Shown piece by piece: positions 10,674 through 21,888 of a DNA stretch of 64,000 nt. The notes beneath the pieces are model-generated. The model saw only the letters and a list, made by a program, of their open reading frames with translations. It searched no databases and was not told the origin of the DNA. Numbering within the stretch: the first letter of the stretch is position 1; each line of letters begins with the position of its first letter. Source of the DNA: Acanthosepion esculentum (Eukaryota; Mollusca; Cephalopoda; Sepiida; Sepiidae). The stretch covers positions 12,482,850-12,546,849 of the forward strand of contig OZ038498.1 of the NCBI GenBank assembly GCA_964036315.1, in the 5' to 3' direction. Position numbers and translations under genes: made by a program.

Positions 10674-11575
10674 GTATGACACAGTGGATAAAGGCGTTAG
10701 TTAGATCCAGTGACAGGACCCAAAGAGTGTGAGTTCAATACGGTTAAGGCAGTGGAGAACTATCAGAGGGAAATTAACTGATAACTGACATCCATTAAAC
10801 ATGGCACGTGGAACTAGAACAGTCAACACCAGTGAGCGAAATAAAGGGTTCAGTTCGACATTTCAACCACCTGAAGAAGGCCGGAGCGTACAACGGCCAA
10901 AAAGTTATAATAAATATGGCGACAAAGATGAGGACAATAGTCCAAATAATGTAAATAGTGTACATAATACCTCATCACAGAAATATAGACTGATACTGAA
11001 AGGCCGAAACGTTGTAATAAATATTGCAACAAAGATGAGAACAATAGTCCGAATAATGTAAATAATGTTCATAATACCTCATCTCAGAAATATAGACAGA
11101 TACCGAAAGGCCAAAACGTTGTAATAAATATGCCGACAAAGATGAGGACAAAAGGCCGAAACGTTGTAACAAATATAGGGCACAAAGATGAGGACAATAG
11201 TCCGAATAATTTAAATAGTGTACATAATACCTCATCTCAGAAATATACACAGATACTGAAAGGCCGAAACGTTGTAATAAATATGGCGACGAAGATGAGA
11301 ACAATAGTCCGAATAATGTAAATAATGTACATAATACCTCATCTCAGAAATATAGACAGATACGGAAAGGCCAACACGTTGTAATAAATATGCCGACAAA
11401 GATGAGGACAATAGACCGAATAATGTAAATAATGTACATAATACCTCATCTCAGAAATATAGACGATACTGAAAGGCCGAAACATTGTAATAAATATGGC
11501 GACGAAGATGAGGACAATAGTTCTATTAATGTAAATAATGTACATAATACCTCATCTCAAAAATATAGACAAATT
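10674..11575 (+). repeat. SINE family S1, plus-strand copy with 107-bp tandem tail
   Basis: The A-box region is acacagtggataaaggcg (10678-10695) and the B-box-like gagttcaatac is near 10730. The body has ggaactagaacag and gaaataaagggttc. From about 11002 a tail unit of about 107 bp ('ggccgaaacgttgtaataaa', 'agtccgaataatgtaaat', 'acctcatctcagaaatata') repeats about five times with internal deletions. It lies head-to-head with the minus copy. Confidence 0.8.
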
Positions 11576-13049
11576 CAAATCTATTTACAACGAGAGCGAG
11601 AAATAGAAACTGGGAGTTTAACATAAAACTTTTCTAATTTCGCAGACTAATTATTTATGCAATGAATTCAATCCTGTTTGTACAAATATCAACTTAGTTA
11701 ATGAAGTAACTTCTGCTGTGGAACAATTACCATTAAGTATGGCAAAATTGGTCGTGTTGTGAGTTCGATCCACCCTACACAGTTTAACATATTGGCCTTG
11801 TACCCGATTAGTCAGTGGCGAAGAAATATGCAGTATAGTGATACTTATGAAACTAATATTGCAGGTTATTGCAAGTGAAACTGATCTGAATAAACTGATC
11901 TTGTGCCAGACTTGGTAAATATCTGACGATAAATTCTTTAGCTTTCGGCAACAATAAAAACAGTTAATATTACAATAAGCAAATGCCTTTCATGTTTCGG
12001 ATTATATATGGTCCGATGAATACATAATAATATAATCCCTTGGTAGAATCCATAATAATCTCTATTGAGGAGATTTTGGTATTAAGATATCATGAAACCA
12101 ATAAGGAAAACATTTTTTTTTATTAAATAACAACCGAGAAAATTCTGAAACGAAAGATCAGAGAGAAACAAATGTACCATCGTGAAATAAATAGTGAGGA
12201 ATTCTTGTTCTAAATCAACAGTAATTGAAAAAAGGCAATAAAGTATTTCTAGGAATAGTTTTGCAATAAGAACTATTCGTATAAAAATTTATAAACGTCA
12301 TTATCAATTTCACAATCGAAGAAACAATATTCAAAATGTCAAAATTCTACTCCGCAAAAGATTAAAATCTTGATTTATCGTGGAAGTATATAATTTTTAA
12401 CGTATAAAGAATGTCTTGATATAAGAGAGGAAAGTTTTAGTTTCAGCTTTTAAATGACGTTTTTGTATATTTCTTGGACGAAATCGATTACCTCATCCGT
12501 TTTCACGGATTACAACAGGAAGGATATTAATTAGTGTTTGCTGTTTCACGAACTTTTATTCGATTTTTATATTTTGAATGTCGATTTATTGAAAATTATT
12601 GTTTTTCTACTCAAGAAAATCCAATTAAACGTCCAAATACATTAGAAAGAAATTTATTCTTGCTACAAAGCTGAATCATTATTTTCTTCGCTTAAATATT
12701 AGAAAAAAAAGTATCAGAGCGTTGCACCTGATGACATGAACAGGTATGAAGAAAAGAATGGTATTTACTAAGCTTAGCTTACATTTGCCAAAAAGGACAA
12801 GTAGAAATGATCAAGCAAAGAGACTCGTTAACCATAACTAGTGGGAACATAGCAACCTCAAGATTTTGTAAACCGTGCTGCACGTTGGTTATGAGAATTC
12901 TTGTGGTTTACACTGACGAATAACTTTATCCAGTTCTGAAGCAATCGCGTTCCTTTTAACCGATTTGGAGTGTAAACTTCATATACTTTGTATTTTATTC
13001 ATTTGTTTAACTCCCTTTATTCAATTGATTTTTAGATCAATGGTTAGGG
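11576..13049. other. AT-rich unique sequence
   Basis: No long open frame or recognised element is present. A B-box-like gtgagttcgatcc near 11759-11771 may be a SINE scrap. A short imperfect palindrome (ccgttttcacgg) lies near 12499. Confidence 0.4.
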
Positions 13050-13510
13050 AAAGGGGTATGAATGAATGACAAACAATATCGACTGCCATTACAGTCAACT
13101 CCATGAAGAGAGAGCCAATATCTTCTTCTCTTTTACGTGCCGTGTTCTTTCAGAACATATCATGGCCCTCCCCCTCCTCCTGTCGCTTGTAGCTCTTAAT
13201 AAGTGTTGTCTTTTTGTTATTTCTCACAGACCCTGTTCTAACATACACTTGCTGAAGCCCATTAAGTATGTCACGTGTTGTTTTCCCCTTTTCTCCTCTG
13301 TCTGTTCTGTGAGTATCAGATTTACCAAGCCTTCCTTTCTCGTTACGTGTTCCAGAAATTTCAACTGCTTCTTCCTAATGTTAATTATAAGTTTCCTCTT
13401 TGTTTCCATTCTCTCCAAAACCTTGTTGTTGCTCACGCGTTCGACAAATGGTATCCTCATCATCCTACTGTAGAACCACATTTTTCTTGCTTCTGCTGCA
13501 CTGATATAAA
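13050..13510 (-). pseudogene. RTE-like LINE C-terminal remnant
   Basis: The minus strand encodes MWFYSRMMRIPFVERVSNN, then KRKLIINIRKKQLKFLEHV and RKEGLVNL. This is the WFYRRMLRI...RQL.FLGH..RK.GLE signature found at the C-terminus of RTE-type LINE polyproteins. The frame starting at 13481 is open for 85 residues. Upstream reverse-transcriptase domains are absent, so this is a 5'-truncated copy. Confidence 0.65.
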
Positions 13511-13899
13511 TGGTAGAAAAGTTGGGTTCTTTACGTTTCTAAGCCCGAGTTCAAACGATAAAATCTAATGTCGTAGGTCTCTCAGGTGTCTAACAACTGC
13601 TCCCAAGACACCTTATATTGCGATTTCATACAAATACAAACCTCTTGTGAATCCTTCCATTTCAAATTTTTTTTATTAACTACGATCTTTTGGCGCGTCT
13701 GACTTCCTTCTGGACTAATTTTCGATCATCAAATATATCACCTCATTTAGAGATAGATCCAACGGTATATCACATCGATATCAATATGGTTACTAAACAT
13801 GGTGTACTTTAGCTCTCCGTCCATTTTTGTATTTGGGAATAAAACGACAAAATTGTCCAGACGAACTGCATTCTACAAGTTTCGCCAGTTCTAACCTTC

Positions 13900-14190
13900 A
13901 CGACTAAGACCCGACAAACTACGTAAAATAGAGCGAATCACCTATATTCCCTTCATGTCCCATTCGTGAAATGTAAGTTCCACTGGAAAAGATTCTTCCA
14001 ACGAACCGCTGTTTTGTGGAACCAATTCCCAAGAGGAGGCTTCCTTGACCACTACAATCTTAAACTGTTCAAGACTAGAGTTAACCGTTATCCTCCCCAT
14101 ATATCTGCATAATCTGTGTCTCTTACTCTGTAACCCTCCACCTTGAGTGGCTTTTAGGCCTTGTACAAGTTGAACATTATTGTAAAAATG
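13900..14190 (+). pseudogene. CR1/Jockey-like LINE C-terminal remnant
   Basis: Translation gives VLWNQFPRGGFLDHYNL, then LKLFKTRVNRY. This matches the conserved LWN.LP......YNLQLFK..VNR end of the LINE at 30.0-30.3 kb. Frameshifts upstream and the absence of the reverse transcriptase mark it as a fragment. Confidence 0.65.
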
Positions 14191-14229
14191 TTATAGTGAG
14201 GCCATTCACAAACCCTAGCAAGAATTCCA

Positions 14230-15680
14230 GATTATTTATTTATATATTTTTCGATTATATCCGATTATTTATCTATCCTTTGTTATTTGTATATTTATCT
14301 ATTCTTTTTTATTTGTTTATCTATCCTTTTTTATTTGGTTATCTATCCTTTGTTATTTATCTATCCTTTGTTATTTGTTTATCTATCCATTGTTCTTTAT
14401 CTATCTTTGTTATTTGTATATCTACCCTTTTTTATTTGGTTATCTATCCTTCGTTATTTGTTTATCTATCCTTTGTTATCTGTTCATTTATCTATCTTTT
14501 TTATCTTTTTTGTTTATCTATCGTTTGTTATTTGTTTATCTATCCTTATTTTATTTCTTTATTTATCCTTTGTTATTTATCTATACATTGTTATTTGTTT
14601 ATGTATCCTTTGTTATTTATTTGCTATTTGTTTATCTATCCTTTTTTATTTGTTAAATCTATCCTTTGTTATTTATCTATTCTTTGTTATTAGTTTATCT
14701 ATCCATTTTTTATTTATCTCTCTTTTGTTATTTATCTATCCTTTTTTATTTATCTATCCTTTGTTATTTATTTATCTATCCTTTGTTATTTGTTCATCTA
14801 TCTTTTTCATTTGTTTATCTATGCTTTGTTATTAATCTATCCTTTATTATTTGTTTATCTATCCATTTTTATTTATCTATCCTTTGTTATTTATCTATCC
14901 TTTGTTATTTGTTTATCTATCCTTTCTTTATTTGTTTATCTATCCTTTGTTATTTGTTTATCTATCCTTTTGTATTTGTTTATCTATCCTTGGTTATTTA
15001 TCTATCCTTTCTTTATTTGTTTATCTATCCTTTTGTATTTGTTTATCTATCCTTATTTTATTTCTTTATCTATCCTTTGTTATTTATCTATACTTTGTTA
15101 TTTGTTTATGTATCCTTTGTTATTTGTTTATCTATCCTTTTTTATTTGTTAAATCTATCCTTTGTTATTTATCTATCCTTTGTTATTAGTTTATCTATCC
15201 ATTTTTTATTTATCTCTCTTTTGTTATTTATCTATCCTTTTTTATTTATCTATCCTTTGTTATTTGTTTATCTATCTTTTTTATTTGTTTATCTATGCTT
15301 TGTTATTAATCTATCCTTTATTATTTGTTTATCTATCCATTTTTATTTATCTATCTTTTGTTATTTATCTATCCTTTGTTATTTGTTTATCTATTCTTTC
15401 TTTATTTGTTTATATATCCTTTGTTATTTATTTGTTATTTGATTATCTATCCTTTCTTTATTTGTTTATATATCCTTTGTTATTTTCTATCCTTTGTTAT
15501 TTGTTTATCTATCCTTTCTTTATTTGTCTATCTATCCTTTGTTATTTATCTATCTTTTGTTATTTGTTTATCTATCCTTGTTATCTGTTTATTTATCTAT
15601 CCTTTGTATTCTTTTGTTTATCTATCCTTTTTTATTTGTTTATCTATCCTTTTTTTATTTATTTATTTATCAATCTTTTT
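14230..15680. repeat. 1.45-kb minisatellite (TATCTATCCTTTGTTATTTGTT)n with higher-order duplication
   Basis: Variants of 'atctatcctttgttattt' alternating with 'gttt' or nothing repeat for 1.45 kb. An irregular landmark, gttaaatctatcc, occurs at 14652 and again at 15148. Its flanking variants recur in the same order, so a block of about 496 bp has been duplicated. The long Leu/Ile/Phe/Tyr-rich frames are artefacts. Confidence 0.92.
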
Positions 15681-16284
15681 TTTAACTACGTTCCTGTCAA
15701 GCGGTGATTTCATCTGTTATTCTTTCAATCAGCTATAAATCTTGCTTACAACATCCTAATGAAGGAATGTTATATCTTGCAACATTCGACACTGAAGCAC
15801 AAAAAGGAAGGCACAGTTGCAAACAATGGTATTTTATTTGAAGAAGAGGATAAGAGAAAAATAACCACATTCTAAGATGAAGACCGGATTATCAAAAAGA
15901 GATGGAATATTTCTACAAATTTCCCCGAAGAATGAAATAAGAATTATTCATTAAAACCAAACAATCATCGCCAAAAGGGAATAGTGAGATTGCTAAAATG
16001 ACAGCTGTCAAAGTTCCTTTCCAGGTTTGACTGCTTTCTGATAGATATTAATATGTATATCATTTAAATATTTTGCCGTTTTACTTTACACTGAAAAATA
16101 ATAAAATAAACAAAAAATACAAAACAGGAAGTGTTGAATAAATTGTTTGCATCTCCGGGTCGACCACTTATATTAATGAAAAAATGGAAAATCTGGATGA
16201 AGATTTTTTCTTCATTTATATATATCTGATCGTATTTAAGGACATCATTTTCGGGATCATAAGAACAAAGCGCTTGCAATAGAA
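15681..16284. other. Unique AT-rich spacer
   Basis: No element is recognised between the two minisatellites. A 71-residue minus-strand frame (16064-16279) has no recognisable domain. Confidence 0.4.
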
Positions 16285-18352
16285 TTATAGAATAAAGTGT
16301 AGGTCTACGAATAGAATTATAGAATAATGTGTAGGTCTACCAATAGAATTATAGTAGAAAGTGTAGGTCTACCAAATGAATTATAGAATAAAGTGTAGGT
16401 CTACCATAAGAATTATAGAATAAAGCGTAGGTCTACCATAAGAATTATAGAATAAAGTGAAGATCTACAATAGAATTATAGAATAAAGTTAGGTCTACCA
16501 ATAGAATTATAGAATAAAGTGTAAGTCTACCAATAGAATTATAGTATAAAGTGTAGGTCTACCAAATGAATTATAGAATAAAGTGTAGGTCAACCAATTG
16601 AACTATAGAGTAAAGTGTAAGTCTACGAATAGAATTATAGCATAAAGTGCAGGTCTACCAATTGAATTATAGAATAAATCGTAGGTCTACCAATAGAATA
16701 ATAGAATCAAGTGTAGATCTAACAATAGAATTATAGTATAAAGTTAGTTCTACCAATAGAATTATAGAATAAAGTGTAGGTCTACCAATAGAATTACAGA
16801 ATAACGTGTACTTCTACCAATAGAATTATAGATTAAAGTGTATGTCTACCAATAGAATTATAAATTAAAGTGAGGGTCTACCAATAGAATCATAGAATAA
16901 AGTGTAGGTCTAATAATAGAATTACAGAATAAAGTGTAGGTCTACGAATAGAATTATAGAATCAAGTGTAGGTCTACCAACACAATTACAGAATAAAGTG
17001 TAGGTCTACCCACAGAATTATTGAAGATAGTGTAAGTCTACCAATAGAATTATAGAATAAAGTGTTGGTCTTTGAATACAATTGTAGAATAAAATGTAGG
17101 TCTACCAATAGAATAATAGAAAAGTGTAGTTCTACAAATACAACTATAGAATAATGTGTAGTTCTACCAATCGAATTATAGAATAAGGTGTGGGTCTAAC
17201 AGTAGAATTATAGAATAAAGTGTACGTCTACCAATAGAATTATGGAATAAAGTGTAAGTCTACCAATAGAATTATAGATAAAGTGTTGGTCTAACAGTAG
17301 AATTATAGAATAAATTATAGGTCTACCAATAGAATTATAAAATAAAGTATAGTTCTGCTAATAGAATTATAGAATAAAGAAAAGGTCTACCAATAGAATG
17401 ATAGAATAAAGTGTATGTCTACGAATAAAATTATAGAATAAAGTGTAGGTCTACGAGTAGAATTATAGAATAAAGTGTAGGTCTACGAGTAGAATTATAG
17501 AATAAAGTGTAGGTCTACCAATAGAATTATACAATAAAGTGTAGTTCAATCAATAGAATTATAGAATAATTTGTAGGTCTACGAATAAAAATATAGAATA
17601 AAGTTTAGGTCTACGATTGGAATTGTAGAATAAAGTGTTGTTCTAACAACAGAATTATACAATAAAGTGTATGTCTACCACCAAAATTATATAACAAAGT
17701 GTAGGTCTACCAATAGAATTATACAATAAAGTGTAGGTCTATCACTAAAATTATACAACAAAGTGTAGGCCTACCAATAGAATTATAGAATAAAGAATAG
17801 GTCTACGAATAGTATTATAGAATAAATGTTGGTCTACGAATAGAATTATAGAATGAAGTCTAGGTCTACCAATAGAATTATAGATTAAAGTGTAGGTCTA
17901 CCAATAGAATTATAGAATAAAATGTTGGTCTAGCAATAGAATTATAGTGGAAATTGTAGTTCTACCAACAGAATTATAGAATAATGTGTAGGTCTACCAA
18001 TAGAATTATAGGACAAAATGTAGGTCTACCAATAGAATTATCGAATAAAGTGTAGGTCTACCAATAGAATTATAGACTCAAGTGTCGGGCTACCAATAGA
18101 ATTATGCAATAATGTTTTAGTCTAACAACAGAATTATTGAAGAAATTGTAGGTCTACCAACAGAATTATAGAATAATGTGTAGGTCTACCAATAGAATTA
18201 TCGGATAAAATGTAGGTCTACCAATAGAATTATCGAATAAAGTGTAGGTCTACTAATAGAATTATAGAATAAAGTGTATGTCTGACAATAGAATTATAGA
18301 ATAACGTGTAGTTCTACCAATAGATTTATAGAATAAATTGTAGGTCTACCAG
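16285..18352 (+). repeat. 32-bp minisatellite, about 64 units
   Basis: The unit consists of aatagaattatagaataaag followed by tgtaggtctacc, 32 bp in total, repeating for 2.07 kb. Units differ by scattered substitutions and 1-3 base indels. Adjacent identical variants, such as the 'gtctacgagtag' pair near 17450-17490 and the repeated 'tatcgaataaag' units at 18030-18240, indicate local unit duplication. No coding capacity is present. Confidence 0.95.
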
Positions 18353-18904
18353 CAATGTAATATGCGGTCTGAAAAACACAGGATTCCTTTTTAAGGTTTA
18401 TTTCAAAGAAATACGATTCCTTTCTAATCAGAGAGATTCGAAATCTGATAGATAGCGCAGTCACTACAAATATCTATGGAGTTCTTTTCTTTCAGAAAAG
18501 TAAATGCTCCTTATAATAGAAAGATGTGTTTTAAAATATACAGTCCAAAAACATGTGTATAAATATCTATTCATCTATATAAACGTTTATTTACTTCTTA
18601 GTATATAAACGATTCCAGACTTCAAAAGAGACGCGCAAAAGCAAAGGATGTTTATTCGCCAAAATCTGGTGTCAATTTTAAAATCACGGTTTTTTTTAGG
18701 GTTTATTGATTTTATTATTTCTTAGATTTGTTTATGAATATTATATGGAAATCAAAGGTAGCTTTATTAAAAACTTATTTAGTTTTTAAAGACATTTGTC
18801 TTACAATATGATTAAAAATTAATCTGCCCATCTGGAACTTCCTTTGAATCTTTAACAATTCCTTTGAATCTTTTGAGAATAAAGGAAGGAATTTAGAAAG
18901 GAGA
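18353..18904. other. No recognisable gene
   Basis: AT-rich sequence after the minisatellite. The 69-residue minus frame at 18775-18984 is not supported as a gene. Confidence 0.4.
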
Positions 18905-19118
18905 TGGAAATCGACATGCGAAAAGAAATTACCGCTGCACGATTCCCTCTTCCCCTTCCTCCGGCTGTGAAACCAAAAGAACAAAGGAAGTCAGGTTTGT
19001 TTATATTTGCTGGTGTTGAAGCAACTTTTTTTCGCCATCATGTTTGGATATATATTTCGTTGTGAGAAAACATTTTTTTTTCATAATTCTCTTGTAGATG
19101 AAATTATATCAATAGGAT
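18905..19118 (+). repeat. LTR-like module X, copy 1 (Gypsy-associated)
   Basis: The stretch gctgcacgattccctcttcc, then acaaaggaagtcaggtttg, then atgtttggatatatatttcg and attctcttgtagatgaaatt recurs at 20826-21040. At the second locus module X follows module Y directly, as expected if both are parts of one LTR. Confidence 0.55.
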
Positions 19119-19159
19119 TTTCGTAGATGTTTTTTTTTTAATTCTAAAAATGAAGCAAA

Positions 19160-19803
19160 ATGGTTTTGTCTAACACTATAAGAGAACTACCTGTAACTTT
19201 GGACGAAATTAAAGTACAATCCAAGAAGAATGATAAAGTTTTAACTTTGCTGAATGTCATAAAATGACATGGAAAGAAAAAAAATCAACCAAGTATTACT
19301 GAAAATAATAAAACATTTTTCATCTCTGATAATGTATATTATGAATAATCAAGAGTAGCCTCCCCTTGTTTTGTTTCTCTCCCCTTTGAGAGAGCTATAT
19401 CTGTTTACTGGTACTATAAAAGGACACTACACGCGAATCTTGTATTCTCAGTTGAATAAAGCTTTCTTAAAGCCTACACCTGCGTACTTCTGGCATTACA
19501 ATCTGCTTTTGTACGCAGGAAGAGTAGTAATGGCTGTTTCTTTGCAAAAAGGAATTTTAAAGCAGCAATTTCAATGTTTGACATGCGGGATGTCAATAAT
19601 GAAATCCCCTATGAGAAGCTGCGTATATTGGCCTAAAATGGCCCAGGAACTTCAAAATTTAGTTAAATCATGCTGAGGTTGTTTTCTAGCGACAAAATTA
19701 CCATATGCAAAATATCAACGTTGGCTTAATACTGACAAACCTTGGTCTTCGTTGTGGCGTAATCCAAGTGTATCAAATTACTGGAGGGGGAGAGAACAGA
19801 AGA
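19160..19803 (+). pseudogene. Gypsy-type retrotransposon integrase-region remnant
   Basis: Translated pieces include LDEIKVQSKKNDKVLTLLN (19200-19250). Further on come GRVVMAVSLQKGILKQQF, CVYWPKMAQELQNLVKSC and NTDKPWSSL, resembling the H2C2 zinc-binding N-terminus of Gypsy integrase (YWP.M...I...V.SC..C). The zinc histidines are degraded. Between the first and second parts lies an unrelated stretch with actataaaaggacac and gttgaataaagc, which looks like promoter and polyadenylation signals. The piece ends in a purine-rich tract (ggagggggagagaacagaag) immediately before TG, as expected for a polypurine tract plus LTR start. The same composite occurs at 32.64-33.08 kb. Confidence 0.65.
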
Positions 19804-19912
19804 TGAAGTTTGTTTTGACGTTAACGCATAGAATTTAAACTTTTCCATCTTCATTGATGCCCCGTTTTTTTTTTAGAGCGAAGGCAAATATCATTTCTTA
19901 ACAAGGGAGGTA
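19804..19912 (+). repeat. LTR-like module Y, copy 1 (start of 3' LTR)
   Basis: It begins with TGAAGTTTG right after the polypurine tract. The parts gttaacgcatagaatttaaa, cttcattgatgcc and gcgaaggcaaatatcatttc match 20711-20832. The 20711 copy runs on into module X; this one does not. Confidence 0.5.
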
Positions 19913-20640
19913 ACTGTGGATTACTCCACATCCCCAATTTTAAAAAAATTCCTTTCAATATGAAATTCTATCAGGAGATCGACCATATTTGGTGTAGACT
20001 GAAGGGCTGGTGCGATTAGTAATAGGCTTTTCAATTTCAATTATTTGGCTTTTGTGTTGATCCCATGACCATTCAGCTGGATTCAGTTTCTCTGAATAAC
20101 TGACACCCGAAACATGTCTTGATTGACACTGCACTGCATTGGAAGGTTGTGGGTTGGTAACTTTTATTGATGATGGCTGTTCAGTCCTTCACCTCTCACC
20201 GTCTCTGGGGAAGCAGGTTTTACAAAGATTGCTGGTGAAGCTTTCGCTGTTTTATCCAACATAGACTGTTCTTCAGTTAGATTAGTGTTATAGTGAAAGA
20301 CACCTTGTCTAGATAATAGACTCTCCCACCTATTTTAAGTAGGAGTCAGTAGTAGTCGAGTACGAAAAAAAAGTAGTAGTCAGCGACCACAACGCGATTA
20401 CTCTGCGTAACACTTTATTACAAGTTCCTAACATTTCTGTACGTTTATCCTATTTAGGACGCATTTAGTCCGAATACAGTTTCTATTGTGGAAATAACTC
20501 CACAACAATTAGTGTGAACCTTACAATTTACAAATAAATAAATGACTTTATTTACCATTTCTTGTAAATATGTTTTAGTACACTTCTATATTCCAAGCCT
20601 TTTTCGTGGTTATGTTTTTTCTTCTTTCGGGCATTTGGCA
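19913..20640. other. Unassigned stretch between Gypsy pieces
   Basis: No domain is recognised. The segment 'acacccgaaacatgtcttga' near 20103 looks like it could belong to another dispersed repeat, but I cannot place it. Confidence 0.35.
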
Positions 20641-20664
20641 TAAGTTCTTCCTGGCACCATGTGA

Positions 20665-21060
20665 CGTAATTTAAGTGACTTAAATGGCAGGAGGGGAAAA
20701 GAAGAGAAAATGAAGTCTTTGACTGTTTTGACGTCCAAACTCGTTAACGCATAGAATTTAAATTGTTCGCCTCCTCATTGATGCTCCGTTTTTTAGAGCG
20801 AAGGCAGATATCATTTCTTAACAAGGGAGGAGAAAAGAAATTAATGCTGCACGCTTCCTCCTCCTCCTCCTCCTGCTGCTTCTGCTAAGACCCAAGAACA
20901 AAGGAAATCAGGTTTGTTTATATTTCTTGGTGTTATCATCTTTTGGGGGGCATGATGTTTGGATATATATTTCGTCCGGCTAAAACATTTTCTTTCCATA
21001 ATTCTCTTGTAGATGAGATTATATCAATAGGATTTTCGTTCTTCTTACTAGCAAGTTATG
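20665..21060 (+). repeat. Probable Gypsy 3' end: polypurine tract plus LTR (modules Y and X)
   Basis: The part at 20665-20710 (gacgtaatttaagtg, then ggaggggaaaagaagagaaaa) aligns with the 3' end of the Gypsy relic at 19.76 kb. TGAAGTC at 20711 begins the LTR. Module Y (20711-20832) then joins module X (20826-21040) without interruption. The exact LTR end is not defined; no clear second copy is preserved beyond about 21060. Confidence 0.5.
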
Positions 21061-21323
21061 ACGATAGAATATTAAGAGAAACGGTAACCATTAGACAGAA
21101 GTTTGTGAAGAAACGAATTCATCAAGAGAAACGTTCTTTTTGTGTTTGAGAAGGCAAAAGATTCAGCCAAAAAATCGATTCTTTCTGTCTAACACAAAAT
21201 GGTCATCGAATGTATATTCTAAAAAATTATATTCGCTTACTTATGGACCTCAATTATGATTGTCTTTAATATTAATTACCGTTTCATCCAGGTAGAATAG
21301 TTTGTATTCAAATGTAAGTTATA

Positions 21324-21673
21324 CAGGGTGTCCATAAAGTTCGTGTGCAGTTTTTAAAAAATTATAGCTTTATTTGTATTTTAAAAATGTTATAAAGTTT
21401 AATGTACCTAGTTTTAAGTATAGCTAAAATAACTAATGTGATTTCAGGCATTACTGTAAATCAGTTGGCAAATGTTTTCGGTGAACTGCAAAATCGTATT
21501 ACCCTTTGTATTGCTAATGATGGAGGACATGTGGAAACTTAAATAAAATTTCAATAAAACCTTAAAAAATATAGATTTACTTCTTTCTAATACTTTTTAC
21601 AAATTATTTCTATCGCAAATACAAATAAAGTTATACATTTTTTAAAGTGCACGCGAAATTTATGGACACCCTG
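21324..21673 (+). mobile_element. Mariner-type MITE, copy 2
   Basis: The inverted ends cagggtgtccataaa and tttatggacaccctg are flanked directly by TA on both sides, the target duplication typical of Tc1/mariner. The element is 350 bp with no transposase. It is homologous, in opposite orientation, to the MITE at 5535-5900. Confidence 0.9.
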
Positions 21674-21719
21674 TACAATGACTTTTGTAGATTATGTAAC
21701 AGATATTATAAAATATCTA

Positions 21720-21888
21720 TTGGGTTGGTGCATAATTATCAGTCGCATTTGTAAGCGAGTTATTTTCAGGTTATAAAAATGCGTGTCGATAATCATACTC
21801 ATTTAAAAATGTTACTGTTGAATTGATATGTTTCTTTTGTCATAATAAATGTTGTTTAAAAACGCCTGATAATTATGCACCAACCCAA
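21720..21888 (+). mobile_element. Short mariner MITE with perfect inverted ends
   Basis: The ends ttgggttggtgcataattat and their exact complement at 21865-21888 form perfect inverted repeats of about 24 bp, flanked by TA on both sides. The element is 169 bp with no coding sequence. The end sequence TTGGGTTGGTGCATAA is characteristic of mariner-derived elements. Confidence 0.92.

Noticed and set aside
14196..15738. Long hydrophobic frames (up to 258 residues) that look like membrane proteins
   Set aside because: They are translations of a TATC/TTTG minisatellite in several frames at once.
16285..18352. CRISPR-like array of short regular repeats
   Set aside because: There are no unique spacers between repeats; the units are contiguous, and the surrounding DNA is eukaryotic.
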